Assembly (NCBI RefSeq): GCF_014648435.1
Contig: NZ_BMRC01000001.1
Coordinates: 753,309 to 817,308 of the forward strand
Source: Nonomuraea spiralis
Lineage (GTDB): Bacteria; Actinomycetota; Actinomycetes; Streptosporangiales; Streptosporangiaceae
DNA length: 64,000 nt
Direction of reading: 5' to 3'
Shown here: piece by piece, positions 42,990-50,954 of the stretch
How the letters are laid out: each line of letters begins with the position of its first letter
Position numbering within the stretch: the first letter of the stretch is position 1
Notes under the pieces: generated by a model
Told to the model about the DNA's origin: nothing
What the model saw: the letters and a program-made list of their open reading frames with translations, nothing else
Databases searched by the model: none
Program-made: the position numbers and the translations under genes

Positions 42990-43940
42990 TCAGGAGAAAC
43001 GATCCAGCCCGGTGAGTTCGCCGGACAGAGCCCACAGCCGGGACGCGGAACCGGGATCGATCGCCCACGGCTTGACGCCGCCGACGAGCATGTCGTCAGT
43101 GGTCGCGGGTTCGGCGATGTCGCAGTCCTGGCAGTAGGCGCCGCCGTACTGGTCGAGCGGGGGTGAGGTGGCCGCCCACACGGCCGTCGCCGCACCCTGC
43201 GCCGGGGTCTTGAAACCGTCGGCCGGGCGGCCCTCCGGGGTGATCCAGCCCTGGGCGATCTGCTGCTCGCGGGGGATGCGCCGTTGCAGCGGGGTGAGGA
43301 TGCTGCCCGGGTGCACCGCGAAGGCATGTACGCCCTCGGCCGCCCCGAGGGCGTCGAGATGGACCGCGAACAGGGCGTTGGCCGTCTTGGACTGCCCGTA
43401 GGCGAGCCAGTGGTCGTAGCCGTGCCGCAGGTGCGGGTCGTCCCAGCGGATGTCTGACAGGAAGTGCCCGGACGAGGCGACCGACACCACCCGCGCCCCG
43501 GCCAGGGCCGGGCGCAGGCGGTTGACCAGGGCGTAGTGCCCGAGGTGGTTGATGGCGAAGTGCGGTTCCCAGCCCGGTCCGATGGGCGTGTTCGGGTACG
43601 CCATGACCCCCGCGTTGCCGATGACGATGTCGAGCGGCCGGCCGGTCTCCAGGAACCGGTCGCTGAACACGCGGATGTTGTCGGGGTCGGCCAGGTCGAG
43701 TTCGTGCACCTCCGTGCGCGGGATGCCGTACAACGCCTGTGTCGCCGTGGCGGGACGGCGGGCGGGCACGACGACGTGCGCCCCGGCGCGCGAGAGCGCG
43801 CGCGTGGCCTCCAGCCCGAGACCTGAGTAACCACCGGTGATCAGGACGTTCTTGCCGGTCAGGTCGATGCCGGCGAGGACGTCGTCCGCCGTGCTGTGCC
43901 TGTCGAACCCCGAGCCGATCTTGTGTTGCGTGATTGCCAT
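42990..43940 (-). CDS. Short-chain dehydrogenase/reductase
   Basis: A 316-residue classical-like SDR: NVLITGGYSGLGLEATRALS (TGxxxGxG), IVIGNAGVMAYPNTP (NAG), and YGQSKTANALFAVHLDAL (catalytic YxxSK-type, Tyr and Lys). Similar to WW-domain oxidoreductase/retinol-dehydrogenase-like bacterial SDRs. Divergent from a MerR gene through a promoter with the typical 19-bp spacer, so it is the probable MerR target. Substrate unknown. Confidence 0.85.
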   Translation of the reverse strand: MAITQHKIGSGFDRHSTADDVLAGIDLTGKNVLITGGYSGLGLEATRALSRAGAHVVVPARRPATATQALYGIPRTEVHELDLADPDNIRVFSDRFLETGRPLDIVIGNAGVMAYPNTPIGPGWEPHFAINHLGHYALVNRLRPALAGARVVSVASSGHFLSDIRWDDPHLRHGYDHWLAYGQSKTANALFAVHLDALGAAEGVHAFAVHPGSILTPLQRRIPREQQIAQGWITPEGRPADGFKTPAQGAATAVWAATSPPLDQYGGAYCQDCDIAEPATTDDMLVGGVKPWAIDPGSASRLWALSGELTGLDRFS

Positions 43941-43947
43941 GGACGCG

Positions 43948-43978
43948 ACGGTAGAATCTAGAGTGCGATCTAGGTCAA
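43948..43978 (-). promoter_or_regulatory. MerR-type promoter of the SDR gene
   Basis: Reading leftward, TTGACC and TACCGT are separated by 19 bases containing the dyad CTAGA...TCTAG (43958-43973). It begins 17 bases before the MerR start and drives toward the SDR start 8 bases after the -10 box, so the SDR transcript would be nearly leaderless. Confidence 0.7.
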
Positions 43979-43994
43979 GCTGTGGCGGTGGAGC

Positions 43995-44423
43995 ATGAGC
44001 AGGCACGCGGACGGCCTTTCCATCGGAGACGTCGCGAAGGCGACCGGCCTGGGCGTGCACGCCCTGCGGTTCTTCGAACGTGAGGAGCTCTTCCTCCGCC
44101 CGATTCCGCGTACGGCCGGAGGGCAGCGCGTCTACGACTCGGCGGACGTGGAGTGGCTCCTGCTGTGCAACCGGCTGCGCGAGTCCGGCATGCCGATCGC
44201 CACCCTGAAGGCGTTCGCCCGGCTCGTCCGATCCGGTCCTGGCAACGAGGCGGAGCGGCTCGCGCTCCTGGAGGAGCACGAGAGAACCGTCCGGGACAGG
44301 ATCGCCGACCTGACGGACAGCCTGGAGATCATCCATGGCAAGGTCGTCACGTACCGCAAGCACGTCGAGGAGGGAACCGCGGCCGGGCTCTGGTCGCCGA
44401 CCCCCTCCACGCCAGGGGCATGA
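43995..44423 (+). CDS. MerR-family regulator of the SDR gene
   Basis: A 142-residue MerR protein: LSIGDVAKATGLGVHALRFF, then EREELFLRPIPRTAGGQRVY, and a dimerisation helix LALLEEHERTVRDRIADLTD. No cysteine cluster: only one Cys (LLLCNRL) lies in the DNA-binding half. This fits the subgroup found beside SDR or aldo-keto reductase genes. Target promoter at 43948-43978. Confidence 0.85.
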   Translation: MSRHADGLSIGDVAKATGLGVHALRFFEREELFLRPIPRTAGGQRVYDSADVEWLLLCNRLRESGMPIATLKAFARLVRSGPGNEAERLALLEEHERTVRDRIADLTDSLEIIHGKVVTYRKHVEEGTAAGLWSPTPSTPGA

Positions 44424-44483
44424 CGCGGGTCACCATGGGAGCGAGGCCGCACCTACGGTGAGTCGATCACGAGGGAGCCCCCC

Positions 44484-44885
44484 ATGAACGTCCGTCGCCC
44501 CCTGGGGACCACAGCCTTCTTCGTCGCCCTTCAGTTCACAGGGATCCCCCTGCTGCTCAGACTGCTTCTCACAGAGGAGAACAGGTCCGACCCGAGAGCG
44601 TATCCGCGGTACCCGCCTCCACCCGGCTTACCTCTGGAACACGAGCAGTACGTGACCTGGACAAATGGTCACATCGCATGGGTCGGCCAGTTCTTCCAGC
44701 AGTTCGGGCATGACCGCGAGAAGGCTCACCTCGGCCACCAGCAGGCGGTCAAACTCCAGAAGGCTCTCCGGGACTACGTCACCGACTCGGCGGAACTGTC
44801 CGGAACGCAGTTGCGCCGGCGGTTCGCGGAGTTCCGCCGGCAGTTCGAGAGCCTCACGGATAGCGAGCCGGTGGTCACCACGTGA
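44484..44885 (+). CDS. Small membrane-anchored protein of unknown function
   Basis: A 133-residue protein: an N-terminal hydrophobic helix (TAFFVALQFTGIPLLLRLLL) that may be an uncleaved anchor, a Pro-rich stretch (PRYPPPPGLPLEHEQ) and a charged helical C-terminus (REKAHLGHQQAVKLQKALRD). The ATG follows GAGGGAGCCCCCC. It is 60 bp after the MerR gene and its end overlaps the P450 gene on the other strand by 11 bases. No family recognised. Confidence 0.55.
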   Translation: MNVRRPLGTTAFFVALQFTGIPLLLRLLLTEENRSDPRAYPRYPPPPGLPLEHEQYVTWTNGHIAWVGQFFQQFGHDREKAHLGHQQAVKLQKALRDYVTDSAELSGTQLRRRFAEFRRQFESLTDSEPVVTT

Positions 44886-46062
44886 CGGGCAGGCTCGTCA
44901 GGCCCGATCCGCGCGTGGTGGTCAGTTCGCCGGCGGGTACGGCCAGGGTGAGCGAGGGGATGCGGGTGAACAGGGCGCGGAAGGCCGTCTCCAGTTCGGC
45001 GCGGGCCAGGTTCTGCCCGAGACACTGGTGGATGCCGTGGCCGAACGTCAGATGTTGCCCGGCGGGCCGGTGCACGTCCAGCTCCAGGGGGCGGTCGAGC
45101 AGCGTCTCGTCGCGGTTGGCGACGGAGGTGACGATCAGTACGCCGTCGCCCTCGCGGATGAGCCGCCCGCCGACCTCGACGTCCTCGATCGCCACGCGAG
45201 GGAGCAGGCCCTCGCTGGACACGTACCGCAGGAGCTCCTCCACGACGCCGGGCAGCGCGAGCGTGCCGCTGCGGACGGCGGCGAGCTGTTCGGGGTGTTC
45301 GAGCAGTGCGAGGGTGCCCAGCGAGATCATGCCGGAGGTGGTGACGTGTCCGGCGATCAGCAGGACGAGAGCCAGCCCGACGACCTCGTCCCGGTCGATC
45401 GTGCCCTGTTTCACCTGGTGGGCGAGCAGGTCGTCGATCAGCCCGTCGCCGGGGGCCGACTGTTTGGCCCGTACCAGCCCGTCGAGGTAGCCGCTGAGTT
45501 CTGCCATGGCCTGAGGGGCGTGCTCGGGGTCGTGCCGGAGCCTGGCCTGCCGTTCGAAGAAGGCACGGTCTTCGTACGGGACGCCGAGGAGTTCGCAGAT
45601 CGCCAGCGAGGGCACCGGCAGGGCGAAGCCGGACACCAGGTCGGCGGGCGGGCCGGCGGCCAGCAGGGTGTCGAGCCGGTCGTTCGCGAGCTGTTCGAGC
45701 CTGGGCCGCAGTGCCGTGATGCGCCTGACGGTGAACGCCGAGATCAGTGCCCTGCGCTGGCGCTGGTGCTCCTTTCCTTCGGCGCCGAGCAACATCGGCC
45801 TGGTACGCGGGCCGGGTACGTCCGGAAGCGGCAGAGGTGAGCCCGGGTGCGTGCGGTCGGCGGTCAGCCGGGGGTCGGCCAGCAGGGCGCGGCCCTCGGC
45901 GTATCCGGTCACCGCCCATGCCTCGCGCCCGTCGGGCAGCCGCACCTTCGTCACCGCGCCGCCGCCGGGCCGGCGGGACGGTCGGTAGCCGTCCGCCGGG
46001 AGGTACGGGCAGGATTTGACGGTCGGCAGGCCGGGCAGCGCGTCGGTGGTGTGTTCCGTCAC
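44875..46062 (-). CDS. Cytochrome P450
   Basis: A 395-residue bacterial class I P450. The heme loop FGHGIHQC has the ligand at Cys347; ExxR is Glu276-Arg279 (EELLR); the I-helix reads AGHVTTS at 237-243. The usual acidic residue of the (D/E)T pair in this motif is Val240, which may change proton delivery to oxygen. No ferredoxin or reductase gene is adjacent. Divergent from a TetR gene with two matching operators. It is 0.8 kb from the first peptide-maturation locus, but a tailoring role there is only a possibility. Confidence 0.9.
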   Translation of the reverse strand: MTEHTTDALPGLPTVKSCPYLPADGYRPSRRPGGGAVTKVRLPDGREAWAVTGYAEGRALLADPRLTADRTHPGSPLPLPDVPGPRTRPMLLGAEGKEHQRQRRALISAFTVRRITALRPRLEQLANDRLDTLLAAGPPADLVSGFALPVPSLAICELLGVPYEDRAFFERQARLRHDPEHAPQAMAELSGYLDGLVRAKQSAPGDGLIDDLLAHQVKQGTIDRDEVVGLALVLLIAGHVTTSGMISLGTLALLEHPEQLAAVRSGTLALPGVVEELLRYVSSEGLLPRVAIEDVEVGGRLIREGDGVLIVTSVANRDETLLDRPLELDVHRPAGQHLTFGHGIHQCLGQNLARAELETAFRALFTRIPSLTLAVPAGELTTTRGSGLTSLPVTW

Positions 46063-46094
46063 GGTCGGTCCTCCACACGAATCGTCGCCTGCTT

Positions 46095-46158
46095 AAGATG
46101 CGCAGTGCATCTAATTACCGCAAGCACGGTAACACGCATAAGATGCGAAGCGCATCTT
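46095..46158. promoter_or_regulatory. Two AAGATGCG operators between P450 and tetR-like gene
   Basis: AAGATGCG-AAG-CGCATCTT (46140-46158) is perfect; AAGATGCG-CAG-TGCATCTA (46095-46113) is a close copy. Centres are 45 bp apart. Between them TTACCG/CGGTAA (46115-46132) forms a further perfect inverted repeat. The right-hand site ends 13 bases before the TetR start codon. Confidence 0.75.
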
Positions 46159-46171
46159 AAGGAGTGATTCG

Positions 46172-46786
46172 ATGACGGTCACGCGGCGGCGCGGACAGCG
46201 GCTGGACGACGCCATCCTCGACGCGACCTGGCAGATCCTTCAGGAGGCCGGCTACGCCAGGCTGACGTTCGAGGCGGTCGCCGCGCTGGCCGGCACCAGC
46301 CGCCCGGTGCTCAACCGGCGCTGGCCCACCCGGGCCGAGCTCGCGCTCGCGGCCATGGAACGCGCCGCCCCGCCCGTCGTCGCGGCGCCGGCCACCGGCA
46401 GCCTGCGCTCGGACCTGGTCGAGCTGCTGCGGCAGGCCGTCAATGGGTTCGGCGCCGTACGCGGCGAGGTGCTGGCCGGGCTGCTCGCGGAGACGGCCCG
46501 CGACCCGGACGCCACCGCCGCCGTACGCGCGTGGATCGCGCGGTCCACGACCGGGGACACGATGGCCGCGATCCTCGCCGGCGCGGCGGAGCGGGGCGAG
46601 ATCCGCACCGCGGACGTCCCCGCGCGCGTGCTCCGGCTGCCGTTCGACCTGGTACGCAACGAGGCGATCCGCTACGGCCTCCCGGTCGCCGACGACGCGA
46701 TCGCCTCCATCGTCGACGACGTCGTCCTTCCTCTCGTCGGCCACACATGTGGCGGGACGCCTGCCGCCGCTCCGCCCCCAGGATGA
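46172..46786 (+). CDS. TetR-family regulator of the P450 gene
   Basis: A 204-residue TetR protein: RLDDAILDATWQILQEAGYA, then LTFEAVAALAGTSRPVLNRRW is the helix-turn-helix, followed by a TetR_C-type domain (GSLRSDLVELLRQAVNGF). The ATG follows AAGGAGTGATTCG. It faces the P450 gene across the twin operators and should repress both. Ligand unknown. Confidence 0.85.
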   Translation: MTVTRRRGQRLDDAILDATWQILQEAGYARLTFEAVAALAGTSRPVLNRRWPTRAELALAAMERAAPPVVAAPATGSLRSDLVELLRQAVNGFGAVRGEVLAGLLAETARDPDATAAVRAWIARSTTGDTMAAILAGAAERGEIRTADVPARVLRLPFDLVRNEAIRYGLPVADDAIASIVDDVVLPLVGHTCGGTPAAAPPPG

Positions 46787-46889
46787 CAGCTGATCATCCA
46801 CACGACGGACGACGCCTGCCGTGCCCTCTCCCTAACGTGTTCCACGCGATGGGGCGCATCCGGCTCCCCATGCGTACGAAAAGGGCGGG

Positions 46890-47045
46890 ATGAACATGGG
46901 GAAGACTCGCACCAGCATCGACGACATCGCGGCCCTGGGCGCTGAGCTCGACGAGGGCCAGCTGCTCCAGGTGAACGGCGGCGCCAAGAGCCAGGTCATC
47001 GTGATCCACGGTGGCCACTCGCACACCTCCGGCGACAGCAACTAG
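46890..47045 (+). CDS. Candidate RiPP precursor peptide with GG leader
   Basis: A 51-residue frame directly before an ATP-grasp maturase gene. The leader MNMGKTRTSIDDIAALGAEL ends with DEGQLLQVNGG, a double-glycine type cleavage signal. The predicted core, AKSQVIVIHGGHSHTSGDSN, is 20 residues, rich in His/Ser/Gly, with a single acidic residue and a C-terminal Asn. The ATG at 46890 follows AAAAGGGCGGG; an alternative ATG two codons later is possible. A perfect hairpin lies 9 bases after the stop. No enzyme-independent evidence of modification; graspetide-type cores normally have more Asp/Glu than this. Confidence 0.75.
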   Translation: MNMGKTRTSIDDIAALGAELDEGQLLQVNGGAKSQVIVIHGGHSHTSGDSN

Positions 47046-47053
47046 TACGCCGT

Positions 47054-47079
47054 GGGGGCGCGGCCCAGGTCGCGCCCCC
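47054..47079 (+). terminator. Hairpin between precursor and ATP-grasp gene
   Basis: GGGGGCGCG (47054-47062) pairs perfectly with CGCGCCCCC (47071-47079) around an 8-base loop. Placed after the peptide gene, it is expected to let most transcripts stop there, giving more peptide than enzyme. Confidence 0.7.
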
Positions 47080-47095
47080 GACCGGAACCACGCTG

Positions 47096-48055
47096 ATGAT
47101 CCTCGTACTGACCTGCGGCGGGGACGAGCACGCCGAACGCGTTATGGGGGCGCTCGCCGGGGCGGACGTCACCGTCTTCGACCCCGCGCGGTTCCCCGCC
47201 GCCGCCACCTTGGAGATCGGTCATCCGGGCGACGGCTCGACCGTCCGGGCCCTCGGGCATGGCGGCCGCCGTCTCGTCCTCGACGAGCTGACCGCGATCT
47301 GGTACCGCCGCCCCGGGAATCCGGTGGCCCACCCTCTGACCGTCGCCCGCGACCACGTCGAGGAGGAGTGCCGCGTCATGGCCGAGAGCCTCTGGGACGG
47401 CCTGGGGTGCCTCAAGGTCCCCGCCTCCAGACCGGTCATCGACCGCGCGGGGCGCAAGCCGTACCAGCTCGAAGTGGCCAGGCAGCTGGGCTTCGAACTG
47501 CCCGCGACGCTGATCACGAACGATCCCGAGTCCTTTCTCGACTTCTACGGCCGGCACGAGGGCCGGGTGATCACCAAGCCCGTGCACGGCAATCAGCTGG
47601 AGGCGGACGGTGAACGGTTCGGGCGGTTCGCGGCGCCCGTGACCCCGGCGGACCTCGGTCATGCCGACGCCCTGCGCCTGTGCCCGGTCATCGTCCAGGC
47701 GTACGTTCCCAAACGGGTCGAGGTGCGGGTGACGGTGGTGGGCGGCGAGCTCTTCGCGGCGGAGATCCACTCCCAGGTCAGCAACCACACCCGCTACGAC
47801 TGGCGGCACTACGACCCGGGCGCCACCCCCGTACTGCCGCACGACCTGCCCGGCGAGGTCGCCCGGCGCTGCCTGGACCTGGTCGAGCGGCTCGGGCTGT
47901 CCTACGGCGCGATCGACCTGATCCTCACGCCGGACGGCCGCCACGTCTTCCTGGAGATCAACCCGAACGGCCAGTTCCTGTGGATCGAGGACGCGACCGG
48001 CCTGCCGATCAGCACGGCGATCGCCGAACTGCTCAAGAGCGGAGTGAGACGATGA
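47096..48055 (+). CDS. ATP-grasp peptide maturase of the MvdC/MvdD type
   Basis: A 319-residue ATP-grasp ligase. The N-terminal part carries WYRRP at 69-73, characteristic of MvdC/MvdD-like maturases. RVITKPVHGNQ (Lys161) is an ATP-binding strand, VIVQAYVPKRVEVRVTVVGG the hinge region, and FLEINPNGQFLW (Glu287, Asn289) the metal site. Characterised relatives form ester or amide links between side chains of a precursor (graspetides) using acyl phosphates. It lies 50 bp after the peptide gene and overlaps the next gene by ATGA. What it joins here is unclear because the core has only one acidic residue. Confidence 0.85.
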   Translation: MILVLTCGGDEHAERVMGALAGADVTVFDPARFPAAATLEIGHPGDGSTVRALGHGGRRLVLDELTAIWYRRPGNPVAHPLTVARDHVEEECRVMAESLWDGLGCLKVPASRPVIDRAGRKPYQLEVARQLGFELPATLITNDPESFLDFYGRHEGRVITKPVHGNQLEADGERFGRFAAPVTPADLGHADALRLCPVIVQAYVPKRVEVRVTVVGGELFAAEIHSQVSNHTRYDWRHYDPGATPVLPHDLPGEVARRCLDLVERLGLSYGAIDLILTPDGRHVFLEINPNGQFLWIEDATGLPISTAIAELLKSGVRR

Positions 48056-49083
48056 CGTACGGGCCGATGCTCGCCGACGCGCTCGGCCTGCTCAGCTCGG
48101 GCATGCCCGAAGGCGGCCTGGACGGGTTCCGCGCGGCGTACCCGCAGGCCCGGACGCGACTGGTCGCCCAGCGCGAGGAGTTCGACGGCTCGTTGCAGCA
48201 CGCCCTGCTCATCAAGGACGGCGACGGCGCCACGATCTCGCTGTCCTGGTGTGCCGACCGGGCCCTGCCGTGGCCGTTGCGCGGCGTGCACCGTGCGGGC
48301 GAGCACCTGCTGCTCCGGGTCAACGGCATCGAGACGCCGGTGGCCAGGGCGATCGCCTGCCTGGACTTCATCTGGGACGAGTCCGCGCTCTCCGACCGGC
48401 TCATCGCCGACAGCCTCGTACGCGAGGAACTGGCGGAGGCACGCCAACCGCTGAGCGACACCTCGTTGCAGGAGGCGATGGACGCCTTCCGCCGCGCCCG
48501 CGGCCTGCTGACCGGCGCGGCGACCCGGGCCTGGATGGACCGCAACCGCATCTCCCACCAGGAGCTGGAGGAGCTGGTCGCCCTTGAGGCCGCCGTCGCC
48601 GCACTCCGCTCGCGGGTGGCCGCGGGACGGGTCGAGGACTGGTTCGCCGAACACGGCGCGGAGCTCGACTCCGTCCGCGTCGCGCGGGCGGTGTTCGTCG
48701 CCGAACCGGTCGTGCCCGACGCGGACGGGTTCCTCCACGCGGTCGAGCGGGCCTTCGCCGACGGCAGCGCCCGTCCGGGCGAGGTGTTCGCCACCCTGCG
48801 CCGGGGCGACCTCGACGGGGAGACGGCCGAGCGGATCTTCGGGGCCCCTGCGGGGACGATCGCCGGGCCGTTCCCCGTGGAGGGCGGGCACCTGCTGGTC
48901 AAGGTCCTGGCGGTGGAGCCGGCCGTGCTCGACGAGACCGTACGCGACCTCGTCGAACGCCGGATCTTCGGCGAATGGATCGAGGAGCGCAGGAACACGG
49001 CCAAGATCGAGTGGTTCTGGGGGGTCGCGGAACGGACGGCGGCGGGCGCCGGGGCACCGCGGGCACCGCGCGAGCGTGCGTGA
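48052..49083 (+). CDS. PpiC-related peptide maturation protein (TIGR04500-like)
   Basis: A 343-residue protein coupled to the ATP-grasp gene. The C-terminal two thirds resemble a parvulin/PpiC-SurA-like protein: DSLVREELAEARQPLSDTSL, a helical region with RRARGLLTGAATRAWMDRNR, and GEVFATLRRGDLDGETAERI, then GPFPVEGGHLLVKVLAVEPA near the end. This pattern matches proteins described as putative peptide maturation system components that travel with ATP-grasp enzymes. It may hold or isomerise the precursor. No signal peptide, so it is cytoplasmic. The C-terminal tail is Ala/Arg-rich. Confidence 0.65.
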   Translation: MTYGPMLADALGLLSSGMPEGGLDGFRAAYPQARTRLVAQREEFDGSLQHALLIKDGDGATISLSWCADRALPWPLRGVHRAGEHLLLRVNGIETPVARAIACLDFIWDESALSDRLIADSLVREELAEARQPLSDTSLQEAMDAFRRARGLLTGAATRAWMDRNRISHQELEELVALEAAVAALRSRVAAGRVEDWFAEHGAELDSVRVARAVFVAEPVVPDADGFLHAVERAFADGSARPGEVFATLRRGDLDGETAERIFGAPAGTIAGPFPVEGGHLLVKVLAVEPAVLDETVRDLVERRIFGEWIEERRNTAKIEWFWGVAERTAAGAGAPRAPRERA

Positions 49084-49100
49084 GGGCGCCGCCCGGTGGT

Positions 49101-49661
49101 TCAGGTCTTCTGGCGGTTGGCTCGCCATTCCGGGGCGAGCACCGACCAGACCTCGACGTCGTGCCGTTCGCCCCGGTGCGGGTAGCTTTCGCGCAGTACG
49201 CCGTCCCGGGTCATCCCGATCCGGCGGGCCACGGCGATGCTGGCCGTGTTCCCCGCCGCGGCCTGCCACTCCACGCGGTGGATGCCGCGTTCCTCGACGG
49301 CCCAGTCGATGATCACGCGGATGGCCCTGGTCACCAGGCCCTTGCCCGCTGCCGACGGCTCCAGCCAGCAGCCCGCCTCGGCGGTGCCGTGCTCGATGTC
49401 CATCGTCCGGAACAGGACGCCGCCGACCAGCTTGCCGTCGACCCAGATGCCGTAGATCCGCCCGATGTCGGCCGCGGCCTTGTCCGCGTACGTCCGCAGC
49501 ACCGACCGGGCCGACTCCAGGTCGGTGACGAGGTCGGGCAGGGAGATGAACCGTCCGATGAACTCGCGTCCCCGGTCCATGTGGTTCAGGAACTCCTCGG
49601 CCCGCCAGGGCTCCAGCGGACGCAGCTCGGCGCCGTCGTCGCCCAGGGAAATCGCGAACAT
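49101..49661 (-). CDS. GNAT-family N-acetyltransferase (RimJ/RimL type)
   Basis: A 186-residue acetyltransferase: AELRPLEPWRAEEFLNHMDR, GVLFRTMDIEHGTAEAGCWL, GKGLVTRAIRVIIDWAVEER (acetyl-CoA site Q/RxxGxG/A variant AAGKGLV) and GNTASIAVARRIGMTRDGVL. RimJ/L members acetylate N-termini of proteins; others modify peptides or antibiotics. The ATG follows GGAAAGGAAGCG. It is on the opposite strand, between the two peptide loci, so it may provide N-acetylation or self-resistance; this is position-based inference. Confidence 0.8.
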   Translation of the reverse strand: MFAISLGDDGAELRPLEPWRAEEFLNHMDRGREFIGRFISLPDLVTDLESARSVLRTYADKAAADIGRIYGIWVDGKLVGGVLFRTMDIEHGTAEAGCWLEPSAAGKGLVTRAIRVIIDWAVEERGIHRVEWQAAAGNTASIAVARRIGMTRDGVLRESYPHRGERHDVEVWSVLAPEWRANRQKT

Positions 49662-49707
49662 CGCTTCCTTTCCGTCCAGGATTAACCCGTTCTGTCGAGG
49701 AATCTTC

Positions 49708-49953
49708 TCACGGGGACGCGCCGGTCTCCTGGAGCCGTACCGGTCCGGGGCCTCGGTCGCGCAGGCCCGACAGGGTGGGACCAATGGCGATGCCGCCGCC
49801 GGCCGATCCGGTCGGGGACCTGGAGGTGTCGAGATCACCGCCGATGCCCGGCAGCGCCACCAGCACGACGCTGACCAGCATCACCGGAAGCGTCGACGGA
49901 GAGGGCCGATCCACGGCGGCGGGATGCTCAGACGGTTCTGTCGAGGTGTCCAT
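49708..49953 (-). CDS. Possible small membrane protein after the AraC gene
   Basis: An 81-codon frame starting 17 bp after the AraC stop: MDTSTEPSEHPAAVDRPSPS, a hydrophobic stretch STLPVMLVSVVLVALPGIGG, and a Gly/Arg/Pro-rich tail. AAGGGGG is immediately before the ATG, too close for an ideal ribosome site, and no family is recognised. It may be real and co-transcribed with AraC, or a chance frame. Confidence 0.35.
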   Translation of the reverse strand: MDTSTEPSEHPAAVDRPSPSTLPVMLVSVVLVALPGIGGDLDTSRSPTGSAGGGIAIGPTLSGLRDRGPGPVRLQETGASP

Positions 49954-49970
49954 GCCCCCTTGGGGCGGGC

Positions 49971-50954
49971 TCACCGGTTCGTGGTGCGGGTCAGGGCCTC
50001 GTGGCGGTAGTCCTTGGGCGGCAGGCCGTACTTCGCGCGAAAGGATCTGCTGAGGTCGGCGGCGCGGGGGAATCCCCAGCGTGCGGCGATGACGTTGATG
50101 GGCTGTCCGGCGAGCCTCGGATCGGCCAGATCGGCGCGGCAGTGCTCCAGGCGGCGGCGCCGGATCCAGGCGGTCAGCGTCGTGCCCTGACGCTGGAACA
50201 GCAACTGCAGGTAGCGCACGGAGATGTGGTGCCGCTGCGCGACGGCGTGCGGCGTCAGGTCGGGGTCGCCGAGGTTGTGCTCGACGAACGCCCGGATGCG
50301 TGCCATCAGGGCCAGGTCCCTGGTCTCGGGCGACAGGCGGTCCTGCGCGTTCAGGCGATGGGCCAGGAAGGCCAGGGCCATGTCCAGCGTGGCGGCGCCG
50401 AGCCGCTTCACGTCGGGCAAGGACATGGACGACGCCTCGCGTACCAGCGTCTTGAGGTAGGAGGCGAGGATCGCGCCGATGCCACCGCCCGCGGGCATCC
50501 TGCCGGCCACGAGCGCGTCGACCTTGCCGGACGGCAAGGGCAGCTCGGACTTGGGCAGATGCACGATGATCGCCCGCGCCGGGCTCGGGCCGTCGAACGC
50601 GCCCCCCTCGTAGGGGCGGGAGGTGTCCCACATCACCAGGTCACCGGCGGCCATACGGGTGTCGTTGCCGCCCTGGGAGATCCACATCGTGCTTCCGGCG
50701 ATCAGGGCGAGTTCGTACCTCTCGGGGTCCGAGCGGCGGATCAGCGCCGGCGTGCGCACCGAGCTGAGCGCGGGGAACGACATGGTCGTCAGCTGTACGG
50801 CGTCCAGGTCGATCGCGCCCGCCGAGGCCCGGAAGTCGGCGGCATGGCCGCTGGCGACCCGGATGGGCGCCACGTCGCGGCTGATCAGGTCGCACCACCA
50901 GTCGAAGCGTTCGCCGGGCGGCAGGTCCGTGCTGTGCAGGGTGACGAGTCCCAA
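49971..50954 (-). CDS. AraC-family regulator divergent from the ThiF locus
   Basis: A 327-residue AraC regulator with an AraC_binding_2-type N-terminus (LPPGERFDWWCDLISRDVAP, then MSFPALSSVRTPALIRRSDP) and a C-terminal HTH (LTPHAVAQRHHISVRYLQLL and IAARWGFPRAADLSRSFRAK). A TTG at 50954 with AGAGGTG upstream fits the domain start; no ATG or GTG is suitable nearby. Divergent from the ThiF-peptide-protease operon across 283 bp, so it is its likely regulator. Confidence 0.8.
   Translation of the reverse strand: MGLVTLHSTDLPPGERFDWWCDLISRDVAPIRVASGHAADFRASAGAIDLDAVQLTTMSFPALSSVRTPALIRRSDPERYELALIAGSTMWISQGGNDTRMAAGDLVMWDTSRPYEGGAFDGPSPARAIIVHLPKSELPLPSGKVDALVAGRMPAGGGIGAILASYLKTLVREASSMSLPDVKRLGAATLDMALAFLAHRLNAQDRLSPETRDLALMARIRAFVEHNLGDPDLTPHAVAQRHHISVRYLQLLFQRQGTTLTAWIRRRRLEHCRADLADPRLAGQPINVIAARWGFPRAADLSRSFRAKYGLPPKDYRHEALTRTTNR

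Noticed and set aside
42275..43834. 519-codon minus-strand frame overlapping the exported protein and the SDR
   Set aside because: Its composition is Arg/Pro/Ser-rich noise in the wrong frame; the SDR and the exported protein explain this DNA.
46851..46893. 14-codon frame MGRIRLPMRTKRAG overlapping the precursor start
   Set aside because: It could act as a leader but has no ribosome site and its stop only overlaps by chance of frame; evidence is too weak.
47054..47079. Reading the first peptide hairpin as a full operon end, separating the ATP-grasp gene into another unit
   Set aside because: There is no promoter-like sequence in the 16 bases between hairpin and ATP-grasp start; partial read-through is more likely.
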